DNA from: DAOUET01 sp034430155
GTDB taxonomy: Bacteria; Chloroflexota; Anaerolineae; Anaerolineales; UBA4823
Reading direction: 5' to 3'
DNA length: 15,991 bases
NCBI GenBank assembly: GCA_034430155.1
Contig: DAOUET010000163.1
Coordinates: forward strand, 1 to 15,991
How positions within the stretch are numbered: the stretch's first letter is position 1; each line of letters starts with the position of its first letter. Shown here piece by piece: positions 1 to 7,808 of the stretch. The position numbers and the translations under genes are program-made. The notes below the pieces were generated by a model. That model had not been told where the DNA came from and searched no databases. It saw only the letters and a list, made by a program, of their open reading frames with translations.

Positions 1-140
1 CCGGGAATGGATGCGATGATGAAGGCCAGTCGAAACCAGAGTGGGCTGATACCAAAAAATTCACCCAAACCACCACATACCCCGAATATGATCCGTTTGC
101 GACGCGAGCGGCGTAAGAGTACTTTTGCTGAGCGAGACAT
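1..140 (-). CDS. PspC-domain protein, N-terminal part (runs off left edge)
   Basis: Reading the minus strand from an ATG at 140-138 gives 46 codons without a stop up to the window edge. The start is supported by AAGGAG about seven bases upstream (147-155 region). The residues fit the N-terminal signature of PspC (phage-shock protein C) domains: a basic stretch RRSRRKR, then IIFGVCGGLGEFFGI, then a hydrophobic segment beginning near LWFRLAFIIASIPG that should be the first membrane helix. PspC-domain proteins are small inner-membrane proteins, often linked to envelope stress. Only the first half of the domain is visible, so total length and any fused domains are unknown. It is transcribed away from the catabolic cluster and is probably unrelated to it. 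Confidence 0.8.
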   Translation of the reverse strand, partial: MSRSAKVLLRRSRRKRIIFGVCGGLGEFFGISPLWFRLAFIIASIP

Positions 141-205
141 AACGATCTCCTTAATTCAATCCCAAATTTTGATAAAGTCAGATAAAAAAAGCATCCTCAT
201 AAATG

Positions 206-224
206 TGAGACTTTAGAAGTCTCA
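206..224. promoter_or_regulatory. 19-bp palindrome, possible operator of the PspC-domain gene
   Basis: TGAGACTT at 206-213 and AAGTCTCA at 217-224 are perfect inverted repeats separated by three bases. On the minus strand a weak -35-like TTGAGA (220-225 complement) overlaps the palindrome and a TATGAG -10-like box lies about 18 bases further on, so the palindrome would sit in the promoter of the PspC-domain gene. No T-run follows, which argues against a terminator. Its function is inferred from position and symmetry only. Confidence 0.35.
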
Positions 225-343
225 AAGATCGACTTCTACCTTTATTTACGGATATTCGAAAGGAAAGTTGCTCGATTCCATTTCTGGTTGGGGGTAGAGA
301 GGGGTGGGATACCTTAAAAAAATGGATTTCTGTAAGCATTTAG

Positions 344-372
344 TTGACAAAGGCAATTTATTATGCTAAAGT
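344..372 (+). promoter_or_regulatory. Sigma-70-type promoter of the LacI-led cluster
   Basis: A perfect TTGACA (344-349) is followed after 17 bases by TAAAGT (367-372), a four-of-six match to TATAAT. Transcription would start near 379-380, just before the repeated operator-like motif and about 55 bases before the regulator's ATG. It is the best promoter-like sequence I found in the window and could drive the whole plus-strand cluster. Confidence 0.65.
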
Positions 373-383
373 AAATGGCATGT

Positions 384-423
384 TCTACACGAGTAGACAA
401 TTCGTGTAGACAACACGTGTAGA
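384..423. promoter_or_regulatory. Operator cluster, three copies of CGTGTAGA / TCTACACG
   Basis: The 8-mer CGTGTAGA occurs at 403-410 and 416-423 and in inverted orientation (TCTACACG) at 384-391. This gives a perfect inverted repeat CTACACGA-N9-TCGTGTAG (385-409), a second one CGTGT-N5-ACACG (403-417) and the palindrome ACACGTGT (413-420). The cluster lies between the predicted transcription start and the ribosome binding site of the LacI-family gene, the classic place for autorepression by roadblock. I did not find the motif in the other intergenic gaps, which is consistent with one control point. That the LacI protein binds here is inferred. Confidence 0.6.
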
Positions 424-434
424 GGAGGTGGAAG

Positions 435-1460
435 ATGAGAAAATCTGTCACACGTGACGAGGTGGCCAAAGCCGCGGGGGTTTCCACCGCAACCGTTTCC
501 TACGTGGTTAACAACGGGCCCAGGCCGGTTTCTACCGAGACGCGCAAGAAGGTCTTGAAGGTGATCGAGAAGCTGGGATACCGGCCAAACGCCGTGGCCA
601 GAAATCTTCGCAGGCAAAGGACTTCTACGCTGGGTCTGATCCTCCCCGACACTTATAATCCATACTTTGCTGAAGTAGCCCGCGCCGTGGAACAAACTGC
701 CTTTGATCGCGGCTTTACCGTGATGCTGTGCCATTCTGACTACAATCTGGAAAGGGAACTGCATTATGTCAGCGTGTTGCAAGCCGAGCGAGCGGCTGGT
801 GTGATCTGGTTTCCTGCGACCAGCAGCGCTGAACCGGCCATTCGATTGGCGGAATACGATATACCATTGGTGGTTTTGGACCGTAAGGTTGAAGGCATGC
901 AGGCTTCGGCGGTTATCGCTGATAATTTTCGGGGAGGCTATATTGCCACGCAGCACTTGATCGAACTGGGTCACCATCGGATAGGCTGTATCGCCCGGCC
1001 ATTCGAGCTGCACCATAGCCAGGAAAGGGTAAGGGGGTATCGGGCTGCGTTGGAAGATAATGGCTTCTCACCCGATGAGCGATTGACTGTCAAGGGTGGC
1101 TTTCGCCTGGATGATGGTTGTGAAGCTGCCACGAAATTGTTCTACATGGATTCCCCTCCATCAGCCATTTTTGCTTATAACGACTTTATGGCAATTGGCG
1201 CTTTGAGAGCCGCGGTGGAGTGTGGGCTGAAAGTACCTGAAGACCTGTCAGTAGTAGGCTTCGATGATATCCCTCAATCAGCTTTCACCTGTCCTGCTCT
1301 CACCACTGTTCGTCTACCAAAACATGAGATGGGGTGTCAAGGAGCAAAACTATTGCTGGACTTGATTGATGGAAAAAGCCCCCCGTCAGAAACGTTAGCG
1401 CCTCTCGGCGTTAAATTGATCATACGAGAATCTTCCGGGCAAGCACCTGGTCTTCGATAA
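435..1460 (+). CDS. LacI-family transcriptional regulator
   Basis: A 341-residue protein of normal LacI-family length. Residues 6-25 form the helix-turn-helix (TRDEVAKAAGVSTATVSYVV), residues 50-60 (RPNAVARNLRR) the hinge helix, and about 64-335 the periplasmic-binding-like effector domain. Family-typical stretches include DTYNPYFAE near 72, ATQHLIELGHHRIG in the middle and EDLSVVGFDDI near the C-terminus. The ATG at 435 has AGGAGG about seven bases upstream, directly after the operator-like repeats. As first gene of a same-strand cluster, it most likely represses its own promoter and therefore the downstream catabolic and transport genes until an inducing sugar or cyclitol binds. The effector cannot be read from sequence. 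Confidence in the family is very high; in the regulatory role, good. Confidence 0.95.
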   Translation: MRKSVTRDEVAKAAGVSTATVSYVVNNGPRPVSTETRKKVLKVIEKLGYRPNAVARNLRRQRTSTLGLILPDTYNPYFAEVARAVEQTAFDRGFTVMLCHSDYNLERELHYVSVLQAERAAGVIWFPATSSAEPAIRLAEYDIPLVVLDRKVEGMQASAVIADNFRGGYIATQHLIELGHHRIGCIARPFELHHSQERVRGYRAALEDNGFSPDERLTVKGGFRLDDGCEAATKLFYMDSPPSAIFAYNDFMAIGALRAAVECGLKVPEDLSVVGFDDIPQSAFTCPALTTVRLPKHEMGCQGAKLLLDLIDGKSPPSETLAPLGVKLIIRESSGQAPGLR

Positions 1461-1500
1461 ATCAGTCTATTTGCCCATACGAGCTTGCTGGAGATATTTT

Positions 1501-2889
1501 GTGAATGTGATCGTATCGTCAGACCATGTCGGATTTGCCCTGAAGAAAGCTGTGTTAGAACAGCTCGAGAGGATGGGTGTACCTGCGATCGATGCTGGAC
1601 CCGCCGACTCTACTACCCCGGTTGATTATCCTGATTATGCGGTTGGTGTAGCGCAAGGGGTTTCAAGCCGCCAATACGATCGGGGTGTGCTTATCTGTGG
1701 AAGCGGATTCGGCATGGCAATAACTGCAAATCGTCTTCCAGGAGTAAGGGCTGCAGTGTGTAACAGCGTAACACAAGCCAGGTTAAGCCGCGCCCATAAC
1801 GATGCCAATGTCTTATGTTTGGGATCAAATATCGTTGACCATGAAATTGTCCCTTTAATCGTCGCTGAGTGGTTTGGAACTGAATTTGAAGGGGGACGTC
1901 ACCAGCGGCGATTAGACAAACTGGAAAATGTCGCTAAAACACCTTCAAGGGGATCATCGCTTCAAACTATTAACCAAACTGGAGAAAATACGGTCCTTCC
2001 TAATAAATTCGGTATTGCGATTTCCCCACGAAAAACCTCTTTTGGTCCGTTATTGTTCAGTGGTCACTTGGAAGATGGCATCGCAACAGCTGCCCATGCT
2101 GGTTTTCAGGCAATCGAGATCAGTTTACGTTCTCCATATGATGTGCGGGCCAGTTATCTGAAAGAAATTCTAAAGCACTATGGATTATCTTTAGCAGCTT
2201 TAGCTACCGGTCAAGCCTGTGTCGATGCCGGACTATGCCTAAGTGCTACGGACTCCCAAGTCTTAGGTAAAACAATCGAACACCTTAAATCTATCATCTC
2301 GTTCGCAGCAGAATTTAAAGCCCCGGTCATTATCGGCGGCATTCGAGGCAAACTGGCAGATCTTCAAGCGGATCAAGCTATCCAACGCGTCCATGCAATT
2401 GAGGCGATCCGTGCATGCGCGGAATACGCTGGTCAAAAAGGTATCACCCTGTTGATTGAACCGATCAATAGATACGAGACCAATTTCATTAACTCATCTG
2501 CCGATGGATTGCAGCTTCTGGATGAAATCGGTGATCCAAATGTCAAACTATTACTGGATACTTTTCATATGAATATTGAGGAGGTGGATCTTATTAAAGC
2601 ATTTCAGGATGTTGGTGATCTTTTAGGGTATGTTCATCTGGCGGATAGCAATCGCCTGGCACCAGGACAAGGACATCTTGATTTCGAAAAAATTCTTCGA
2701 ACCCTCGAGGATATTGGTTACCAGGGCTGTCTAACCGCTGAAATCCTACCCCTTCCAAGTGATGAAATCGCCATGCAGGAAACCATTGATTTCTTGACAG
2801 CTCTGGCGAAATCATCCAGGAAATCTGATAAAGGAAATGTAACCAGTTTAGAAGAGATACCGGTGGTTGGTGTTGAAGAGAATAAATGA
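1501..2889 (+). CDS. Fusion: RpiB/LacAB-type sugar-phosphate isomerase plus TIM-barrel isomerase/epimerase
   Basis: The 462-residue product joins two enzymes. Residues 1-145 are an RpiB/LacA/LacB-type isomerase: SSDHVGF near 6, DYPDYA at 42-47, GVLICGSGFGMAI with the expected catalytic Cys66, and SRAHNDANVLCLG with His99. Residues 169-440 are a xylose-isomerase-like (AP-endonuclease-2-like) TIM barrel with expected metal ligands Glu320 (LLIEPIN), Asp353 (LLLDTFHMN), His379 (VHLADSN) and Glu414 (LTAEIL), resembling tagatose/psicose 3-epimerases and hydroxypyruvate isomerases. A linker of about 25 residues joins them in one uninterrupted frame. I chose GTG at 1501 because RpiB proteins begin immediately before the first strand and TGGAGA lies seven bases upstream; an in-frame TTG at 1471 is less likely. 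RpiB acts on aldose/ketose phosphates, so the pair may do consecutive steps on a phosphorylated sugar. The substrate is not identifiable. The second half looks more AT-rich than neighbouring genes. Confidence 0.88.
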   Translation: MNVIVSSDHVGFALKKAVLEQLERMGVPAIDAGPADSTTPVDYPDYAVGVAQGVSSRQYDRGVLICGSGFGMAITANRLPGVRAAVCNSVTQARLSRAHNDANVLCLGSNIVDHEIVPLIVAEWFGTEFEGGRHQRRLDKLENVAKTPSRGSSLQTINQTGENTVLPNKFGIAISPRKTSFGPLLFSGHLEDGIATAAHAGFQAIEISLRSPYDVRASYLKEILKHYGLSLAALATGQACVDAGLCLSATDSQVLGKTIEHLKSIISFAAEFKAPVIIGGIRGKLADLQADQAIQRVHAIEAIRACAEYAGQKGITLLIEPINRYETNFINSSADGLQLLDEIGDPNVKLLLDTFHMNIEEVDLIKAFQDVGDLLGYVHLADSNRLAPGQGHLDFEKILRTLEDIGYQGCLTAEILPLPSDEIAMQETIDFLTALAKSSRKSDKGNVTSLEEIPVVGVEENK

Positions 2890-2990
2890 ACTATCTGAAG
2901 TAATTAGAGCAATTCGATTTTCCTTTAGTATTGGTAGGATCTAAACTTTTTCTAAATCTATTTACTAGTCTCTGAAAAGGAGTACGTGAA

Positions 2991-3959
2991 ATGGCTAAAT
3001 GGCAAATTCCTCCTGATGGAGGACACATGGATAAAGCTTCTGGGATCTATTTCCAGACGCTGACGGGCAAAGAATATCAAGAACGCCTTCAAAATAACGA
3101 TTTAATCATCATTCCGATTGGCAGTTCGGAAAATCACGGTCCACATGCCTGCTCCGGAGAAGATACATTTTTGGTCACGCGTATGGCTGAAGCGATTGCA
3201 AAGAGGACAGGTTGCACGGTGGCAGAACCTATCTGGTACGGCTCGCATCCTTTCCACCATCTCGGCATGCCTGCTACCATCGTTATCCCCGAAGAGACTT
3301 TTATCGATTATTTACGGGCGGTAATCGCCGGTTTTTGGAACACAGGCTTTCGCAAGCAAATCTTGTTGAATGGCCATGGCCAGGACTATGCCATTCCAGT
3401 GGCGATGCACCAATTTGCCAAGAAATACCAGGTGCCGGCGTTAATCATCAACGTTAACTGGTGGTTCATTATCAAGGAACACATCCGCGATAAAGCGCAT
3501 GGAGGCCCCTTCGATACACCCTTTATTCACGCAGACGAGTGTGAAACTTCCTTCTCACTGGCTTTGTTCCCCGAAATGATTAATATGGAAGACGCAGTTG
3601 ATACCAAACCGCAGGGTTTGATGCCCCCCGGGCATATCGGTATGTCCGGTTCGGCGTACAACATGCCTATACCGTTCTGGCAGCATGTGGGAGCATCTGC
3701 CATTGAGGTGATCGCTACGCCTGAAGGCGTGGTTGGAAGTGCTACTTTGGCGGATGTGGAGAAAGCAAAACCTGGGGTAAACGCCATTCTGGATTATCTA
3801 GAGAAGCTGGTCAATGACATCATGGAGCGCTATCCGCCAGGTGTGCTTCCACCAGCCGAGAAGCTTTCTCAGCGATCCTCTGAGGAAATCGAAGCCCTAC
3901 TCAAAGGACCTGAGCAGGAAGGTGGCAAGCATCTTTATACGGTAGCTTACCCGCCCTAA
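2991..3959 (+). CDS. Creatininase-family metal-dependent hydrolase (IolN-like candidate)
   Basis: A 322-residue member of the creatininase fold. Metal-binding motifs are intact: GSSENHGPH with Glu47 and His49, GEDT with Asp58, NGHGQD with His129 and HADECETS with Glu183. The family includes creatinine amidohydrolases, MftE-type peptidases and ring-opening hydrolases. Its position immediately before a zinc dehydrogenase and an epimerase suggests the 3-dehydro-scyllo-inosose hydrolase type (IolN of Thermotoga), which opens an oxidised cyclitol ring by C-C cleavage. This assignment is from memory of the family and from context, not a search. The ATG at 2991 has AAGGAG eight bases upstream; a second in-frame ATG at 3027 also has a GGAGG but with short spacing. 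No signal peptide is visible, so it is cytoplasmic. The family call is firm and the substrate moderate. Confidence 0.88.
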   Translation: MAKWQIPPDGGHMDKASGIYFQTLTGKEYQERLQNNDLIIIPIGSSENHGPHACSGEDTFLVTRMAEAIAKRTGCTVAEPIWYGSHPFHHLGMPATIVIPEETFIDYLRAVIAGFWNTGFRKQILLNGHGQDYAIPVAMHQFAKKYQVPALIINVNWWFIIKEHIRDKAHGGPFDTPFIHADECETSFSLALFPEMINMEDAVDTKPQGLMPPGHIGMSGSAYNMPIPFWQHVGASAIEVIATPEGVVGSATLADVEKAKPGVNAILDYLEKLVNDIMERYPPGVLPPAEKLSQRSSEEIEALLKGPEQEGGKHLYTVAYPP

Positions 3960-3961
3960 AC

Positions 3962-4003
3962 CAAGAAAGCATTGATCTGACCTAATTCAACCAAGCTTTC
4001 TTG
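3962..4003 (+). other. Intergenic hairpin after the creatininase-family gene
   Basis: CAAGAAAGC (3962-3970) and GCTTTCTTG (3995-4003) are perfect 9-base inverted repeats with a 24-base loop, starting two bases after the stop codon. No T-run follows, so it is more likely an RNA-stability or processing element than a terminator. It lies inside the presumed operon. Confidence 0.35.
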
Positions 4004-4040
4004 AATAAGAATTTTCGATAAAAATTTTGGAGGTATGACA

Positions 4041-5249
4041 ATGGCGAGCACATTGAGTGCACCGGTAAAAGAAACAACCGAGCATCCTGGCAGTAGACCT
4101 AAAACGGTTAAAGCTGCCGTCATGACCGCACCTGGAAAGATGGAGACCCAGATGCTGCCTTATCCCGATCACTTGGAACCTGGGGCGTTGATCGTGAAAA
4201 TGGAAATGTCGGGCATTTGCGGTACAGATAAACATGCCTATAAAGGTGAGGTCACCCTATACGGTGGCACCGAGACAGAGCAGGATATGGTCTTCCCCTC
4301 GGTGCACGGCCATGAAAACTCCGGCATTGTAGTAGAGATGAACGGAGATGGCAGAGACATCGAATACAGCGGGCAAGAATTGAAAGTGGGTGACCGGGTG
4401 ACCAACTGCCCGAATGTGATATGTGGCAGGTGTTATTACTGCCGCAACATTCACGGTTACCCCTACTGTGCAGAACATCAGGGCATAGGTATGACCTATT
4501 ATGCTGACAGATACCCCTATATCGTGGGGGGATGGTCAGAATATATGTATCTGCCACCCAAAGCCTGGATTTATAAAGTTCCAGAGTACCTGCCAGTCGA
4601 ATATTCGGCTCTTTCAGAGCTGTTCGTGGTTACAGCCATCTTGGACCGCGCTAAGGAATATTCGGCTTACGGAGGGAAAGGCTTCTTCTTTGGTGATACG
4701 GTGGTGGTTCAAGGCGCTGGTCCGATCGGCATGATGATGGTGGTGAAAGCGCGCCTGCTGGGAGCGGGAAAGATCATCGCTTTGGATGCCATGGACATGA
4801 AACTCGAATTGGCCAAGGAATTTGGCGCTGACCTGGGGGTCAACGTTTCAGGGCTGTCTGACCAGGAATTGGTCCAAATCATCCGTGATGAAACCGAAGG
4901 CCATGGCGCAGACGTGGTGGTCGAGACAGTCGGCACTCCGGATGTGGTGAGGGTTGGTCTGGAGATGCTACGCAGAGGCGGTACTTACCTGGAGACGGGG
5001 AACTTTGCTGATACCGGGGAAGTTTCGTTGAATATTCACCGGCACATTGCCGCTAAAAATGTTTTGATTTTCGGGAACACAAACCATCCCCACGATGGGT
5101 ATTACCGGGCAATGGAGATGATGTACCGCCACCGCAATGATTTTCCCCTTCAGAAGTTGATCACCCACCGTTTCAGCCTGGACCAGGCACAAGAGGCCTT
5201 AGAAACCTCCTTCCAGCCTGACGCCCTTAAAGTCGTCTTTGTGCCATAG
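4041..5249 (+). CDS. Zinc-dependent alcohol dehydrogenase, MDR family (IolM-like candidate)
   Basis: A 402-residue medium-chain dehydrogenase/reductase. Catalytic zinc ligands are Cys60 (SGICGTDKH) and His91-Glu92 (GHENSG). The structural zinc lobe is complete with Cys128, Cys131, Cys134 and Cys143. The Rossmann fold carries GAGPIG at 225-230 with Asp249 after the second strand, indicating NAD rather than NADP. At about 400 residues it is longer than threonine/sorbitol dehydrogenases (about 345) and close to the inositol-pathway dehydrogenases of Thermotoga (scyllo-inosose 3-dehydrogenase, IolM). With its neighbours it would oxidise a second hydroxyl of a keto-cyclitol or polyol before hydrolytic ring opening; this role is inferred. 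The ATG at 4041 has TGGAGG seven bases upstream, whereas the in-frame ATG at 4035 is only one base from that site. Its stop overlaps the next gene's ribosome binding site, implying coupling. Confidence 0.9.
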   Translation: MASTLSAPVKETTEHPGSRPKTVKAAVMTAPGKMETQMLPYPDHLEPGALIVKMEMSGICGTDKHAYKGEVTLYGGTETEQDMVFPSVHGHENSGIVVEMNGDGRDIEYSGQELKVGDRVTNCPNVICGRCYYCRNIHGYPYCAEHQGIGMTYYADRYPYIVGGWSEYMYLPPKAWIYKVPEYLPVEYSALSELFVVTAILDRAKEYSAYGGKGFFFGDTVVVQGAGPIGMMMVVKARLLGAGKIIALDAMDMKLELAKEFGADLGVNVSGLSDQELVQIIRDETEGHGADVVVETVGTPDVVRVGLEMLRRGGTYLETGNFADTGEVSLNIHRHIAAKNVLIFGNTNHPHDGYYRAMEMMYRHRNDFPLQKLITHRFSLDQAQEALETSFQPDALKVVFVP

Positions 5250-5258
5250 GAGATACAA

Positions 5259-6092
5259 ATGGAGATAGGTTGTAATACAGTCGCCTTTCGACGCGAATCT
5301 TTAGATTATGCCTTAGAGAGGATCGCTTCCGCAGGTTACAAATTCGTTGAGGTAGAAGCCAACCTGAAATGGTGCCCCCACGTGGACCCTTGGGAGGATG
5401 ATCCTCTCAAATTCAAAGAAAAGGTGGCAAATCATGGGTTTGAAGGGGTGTCGGCTATTGGTTGCCATCGCGAATTGATCACCTACGACCAGGGGGTCAA
5501 GGATATCGCCAGGGCGCTTGAGTGGTGTCATGTAGCCGGTGTCCCGGTGGTTTTGACTGGAGAGGGGCGTTTACCCTCGGAGATGAACGTTGATCAGGCT
5601 CTGAAAATTCTAAAAGGTCGTTTGGAGCAGCTAGCGGTTGTGGCTGAGAGAAACCAGGTAACCCTGGCCTTGGAAGATCATGGCAGCATTTCACTGACAC
5701 CGGATGGATTGCCAAGGATCGTCAATCTGGTTGAAAGTGACTGGATCGGGGTTAATTTCGACACTGCCAATATCCATCGCGGAGATTACGTCGGCACCGA
5801 TCGAGGTGGTTTCGAGTGGAAATTGGGCGCCAAGACCAGCTACAGCGAAAAAGAGTTGTTGAATAAAGTGGTTGCTAAGGTGAGACATACTCATATCAAG
5901 GACGTCATCGGACGCGACGCGGTGGTACTGGGAGAGGGCGAGGTTGATATTTTAGGCTGCTTGAATATCTTGAAGGACGCTGGCTACCAGGGTGTGCTTT
6001 CCTATGAGACGGAGGGCATGCAAGATCCCGAAGAATCTCAAACCATGATCGTGGCCAGTAGAGCGTATCTTGAGGAGGCCCTGCAAGGCTAG
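5259..6092 (+). CDS. TIM-barrel sugar isomerase/epimerase (IolO-like candidate)
   Basis: A 277-residue member of the xylose-isomerase-like TIM-barrel superfamily, typical in length. Expected divalent-metal ligands are Glu139 (LALEDHG), Asp168 (VNFDTANIHRG), a histidine in RHTHIKD (210-212) and Glu250 (LSYETEG). It starts nine bases after the dehydrogenase, and AGGAG overlaps that gene's stop codon, so the two are almost certainly co-translated. Members interconvert ketoses by 3-epimerisation or aldose-ketose isomerisation; in the Thermotoga inositol route the equivalent position is 5-keto-L-gluconate epimerase (IolO). The order hydrolase, dehydrogenase, epimerase supports that reading, but a different keto-acid or sugar is possible. 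It is distinct from, and shorter than, the epimerase half of the RpiB fusion upstream. It is cytoplasmic with no signal peptide. Confidence 0.88.
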   Translation: MEIGCNTVAFRRESLDYALERIASAGYKFVEVEANLKWCPHVDPWEDDPLKFKEKVANHGFEGVSAIGCHRELITYDQGVKDIARALEWCHVAGVPVVLTGEGRLPSEMNVDQALKILKGRLEQLAVVAERNQVTLALEDHGSISLTPDGLPRIVNLVESDWIGVNFDTANIHRGDYVGTDRGGFEWKLGAKTSYSEKELLNKVVAKVRHTHIKDVIGRDAVVLGEGEVDILGCLNILKDAGYQGVLSYETEGMQDPEESQTMIVASRAYLEEALQG

Positions 6093-6188
6093 TTGAAGAT
6101 ATCGCTGGTCGAAGGATCAACTCGAACACGTATCGGTCCCCACTAGGATTTGGAGTGACCATTCTGTTGCTAGGAACAGCTGTCTTTT

Positions 6189-7769
6189 ATGGATCAAAAA
6201 ACACCGATAGTCAGTTTACAGAGCATCACCAAAAGGTTTGGGGGCACGCTGGCAGTCAATCAGGTCGACCTGGAGATTTATCCGGGCGAGGTCCATGGCT
6301 TAGTCGGAGAGAACGGGGCTGGCAAATCGACTTTGATGCGAGTCCTGGCGGGCTTTTTTCCGGACTATGAGGGGCAAATCCTGATGAATGGCAAGCTGGA
6401 GCGGGTCACCCAACCCAGGGACGCCATGCGATTGGGTATTGCCCTAGTTCACCAAGAGCTCAGCTTGGTTCCCGAGTTGACCGTGGCAGAAAATATTTTT
6501 CTGGGACGTGAATTCAAAGCACATCTTCCGGGATTGATATTAAATAGAAAAGCGGAACTCGAAGCCCGGCAGATTCTTAGCGAGGTGGAAGCTAATATCT
6601 CGCCCAGAACAAAAATCCGCAATCTCAGTATTGCCAAACAGCAATTGGTGGAGATCGCCAAGGGAATCTCCATGCATTCAAAGGTGCTGGTCTTGGATGA
6701 GCCAAGCTCTTCTCTAACCGCTCCTGAAATCAAGGATCTCTTTAAAATCATCCGCAAGTTAAAGGAACGCGGCACAGCAATTGTGTATATCTCCCATAAA
6801 CTTTCGGAAGTGTTTGATATTGCAGACCAAATAACGGTTTTGCGAGACGGGAACAAGGTTGATTCACGCCCGGTGGGCGAATGGGATGAGGCCAGCCTGG
6901 TGAAAGCTATGGTGGGACGCGAACTTTCCCACTTCTTTTCGAATACCCACAAGTACGACCCGAAAGAGGTTTCCCTGCAAGTAGAGCACATGACCCGCAC
7001 ACCTTATTTTCGGGATATCAGTTTTCAAGTTTTCAAGGGCGAGGTGTTAGGGATTTACGGTCTGATAGGATCCGGTCGTACCGAGTTGGCTGAGTCGATC
7101 ATCGGTCTGGACGCCTTTGATTCTGGGAGTTTACTAATCGATGGGAAACCCGTCGAAATCCGCTCGCCGCAAGATGCCATCAATCATGACATCGCTTTGG
7201 TGCCTGAGGACCGGCGCACACTGGGTTTGATCTCCAGCCTGGATGTCAAAAGCAACCTATCGTTGCCGATTTTGAACCGTTTGTCCAGGTTGGGATTCGT
7301 GAAGCAAAGGGAGGAGATGGAAGTAGCCAAGCAGAGTGTGGATACCCTTGAGATCCGGGTTCCCTCCCTGAAAGCCTTGGTTACCGACCTCAGCGGTGGG
7401 AACCAGCAGAAGGTCGTTCTGGGAAAATGGCTGAATGCCAATCCCAAAATCCTGATCCTGGATGATCCCACTCGGGGGATTGACGTGGGGGCGAAAGCTG
7501 AGATCCGCGGTATTGTTGACCGGCTGGCAGCCGAGGGCCGGGCAATCATATTGATCTCTTCGGAATTGCCCGAGATCATTGGGATGAGCGACCGGGTCTT
7601 GGTGATGCGCATGGGAAGCATTGTGGGCGAATTTACCCGAGAGCAATGCAGCGATGAAGCCCTGGGTGCCTGTGCTGCAGGAATTGATCTCACCCGTAAT
7701 TCCCACGCAAACCTTCTGGATGGCAAATCCGGAGATGAACTGCGTAAAACCGTCAGCATCGACGCCTAG
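6189..7769 (+). CDS. Sugar ABC importer, double ATPase (RbsA/MglA type)
   Basis: A 526-residue protein with two nucleotide-binding domains, as usual for carbohydrate-uptake type 2 ATPases. Domain 1 has Walker A GENGAGKST (40-48), Q-loop Gln89, signature LSIAKQQ (146-152), Walker B LVLDEP (167-172) and switch His203. Domain 2 has the family-typical degenerate Walker A GLIGSGRTE (291-299), signature LSGGNQQ (401-407) and Walker B ILILDDPTRG (421-430), with Asp in place of the usual catalytic Glu. This lies in the site already lacking the P-loop lysine, so one active and one degenerate ATP site are expected. The ATG at 6189 is the only good start, since an in-frame stop lies at 6171; its ribosome binding site is weak and a 96-base gap precedes it. 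It energises the adjacent permease at the inner face of the membrane. Confidence 0.95.
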   Translation: MDQKTPIVSLQSITKRFGGTLAVNQVDLEIYPGEVHGLVGENGAGKSTLMRVLAGFFPDYEGQILMNGKLERVTQPRDAMRLGIALVHQELSLVPELTVAENIFLGREFKAHLPGLILNRKAELEARQILSEVEANISPRTKIRNLSIAKQQLVEIAKGISMHSKVLVLDEPSSSLTAPEIKDLFKIIRKLKERGTAIVYISHKLSEVFDIADQITVLRDGNKVDSRPVGEWDEASLVKAMVGRELSHFFSNTHKYDPKEVSLQVEHMTRTPYFRDISFQVFKGEVLGIYGLIGSGRTELAESIIGLDAFDSGSLLIDGKPVEIRSPQDAINHDIALVPEDRRTLGLISSLDVKSNLSLPILNRLSRLGFVKQREEMEVAKQSVDTLEIRVPSLKALVTDLSGGNQQKVVLGKWLNANPKILILDDPTRGIDVGAKAEIRGIVDRLAAEGRAIILISSELPEIIGMSDRVLVMRMGSIVGEFTREQCSDEALGACAAGIDLTRNSHANLLDGKSGDELRKTVSIDA

Positions 7770-7808
7770 CGCTATGCGGGTCAGATTAAGTAGGAGAGGA
7801 CCAGAATA

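Noticed and set aside
7..216. 69-codon plus-strand open frame at the left edge
   Set aside because: It is antisense to the PspC-domain gene, whose minus-strand frame has a clear signature and ribosome binding site; the plus-strand peptide has no recognisable features.
366..1016. 216-codon minus-strand frame opposite the LacI-family gene
   Set aside because: It is a shadow of a strongly conserved coding frame, has no recognisable domain, and its start lies inside the other gene.
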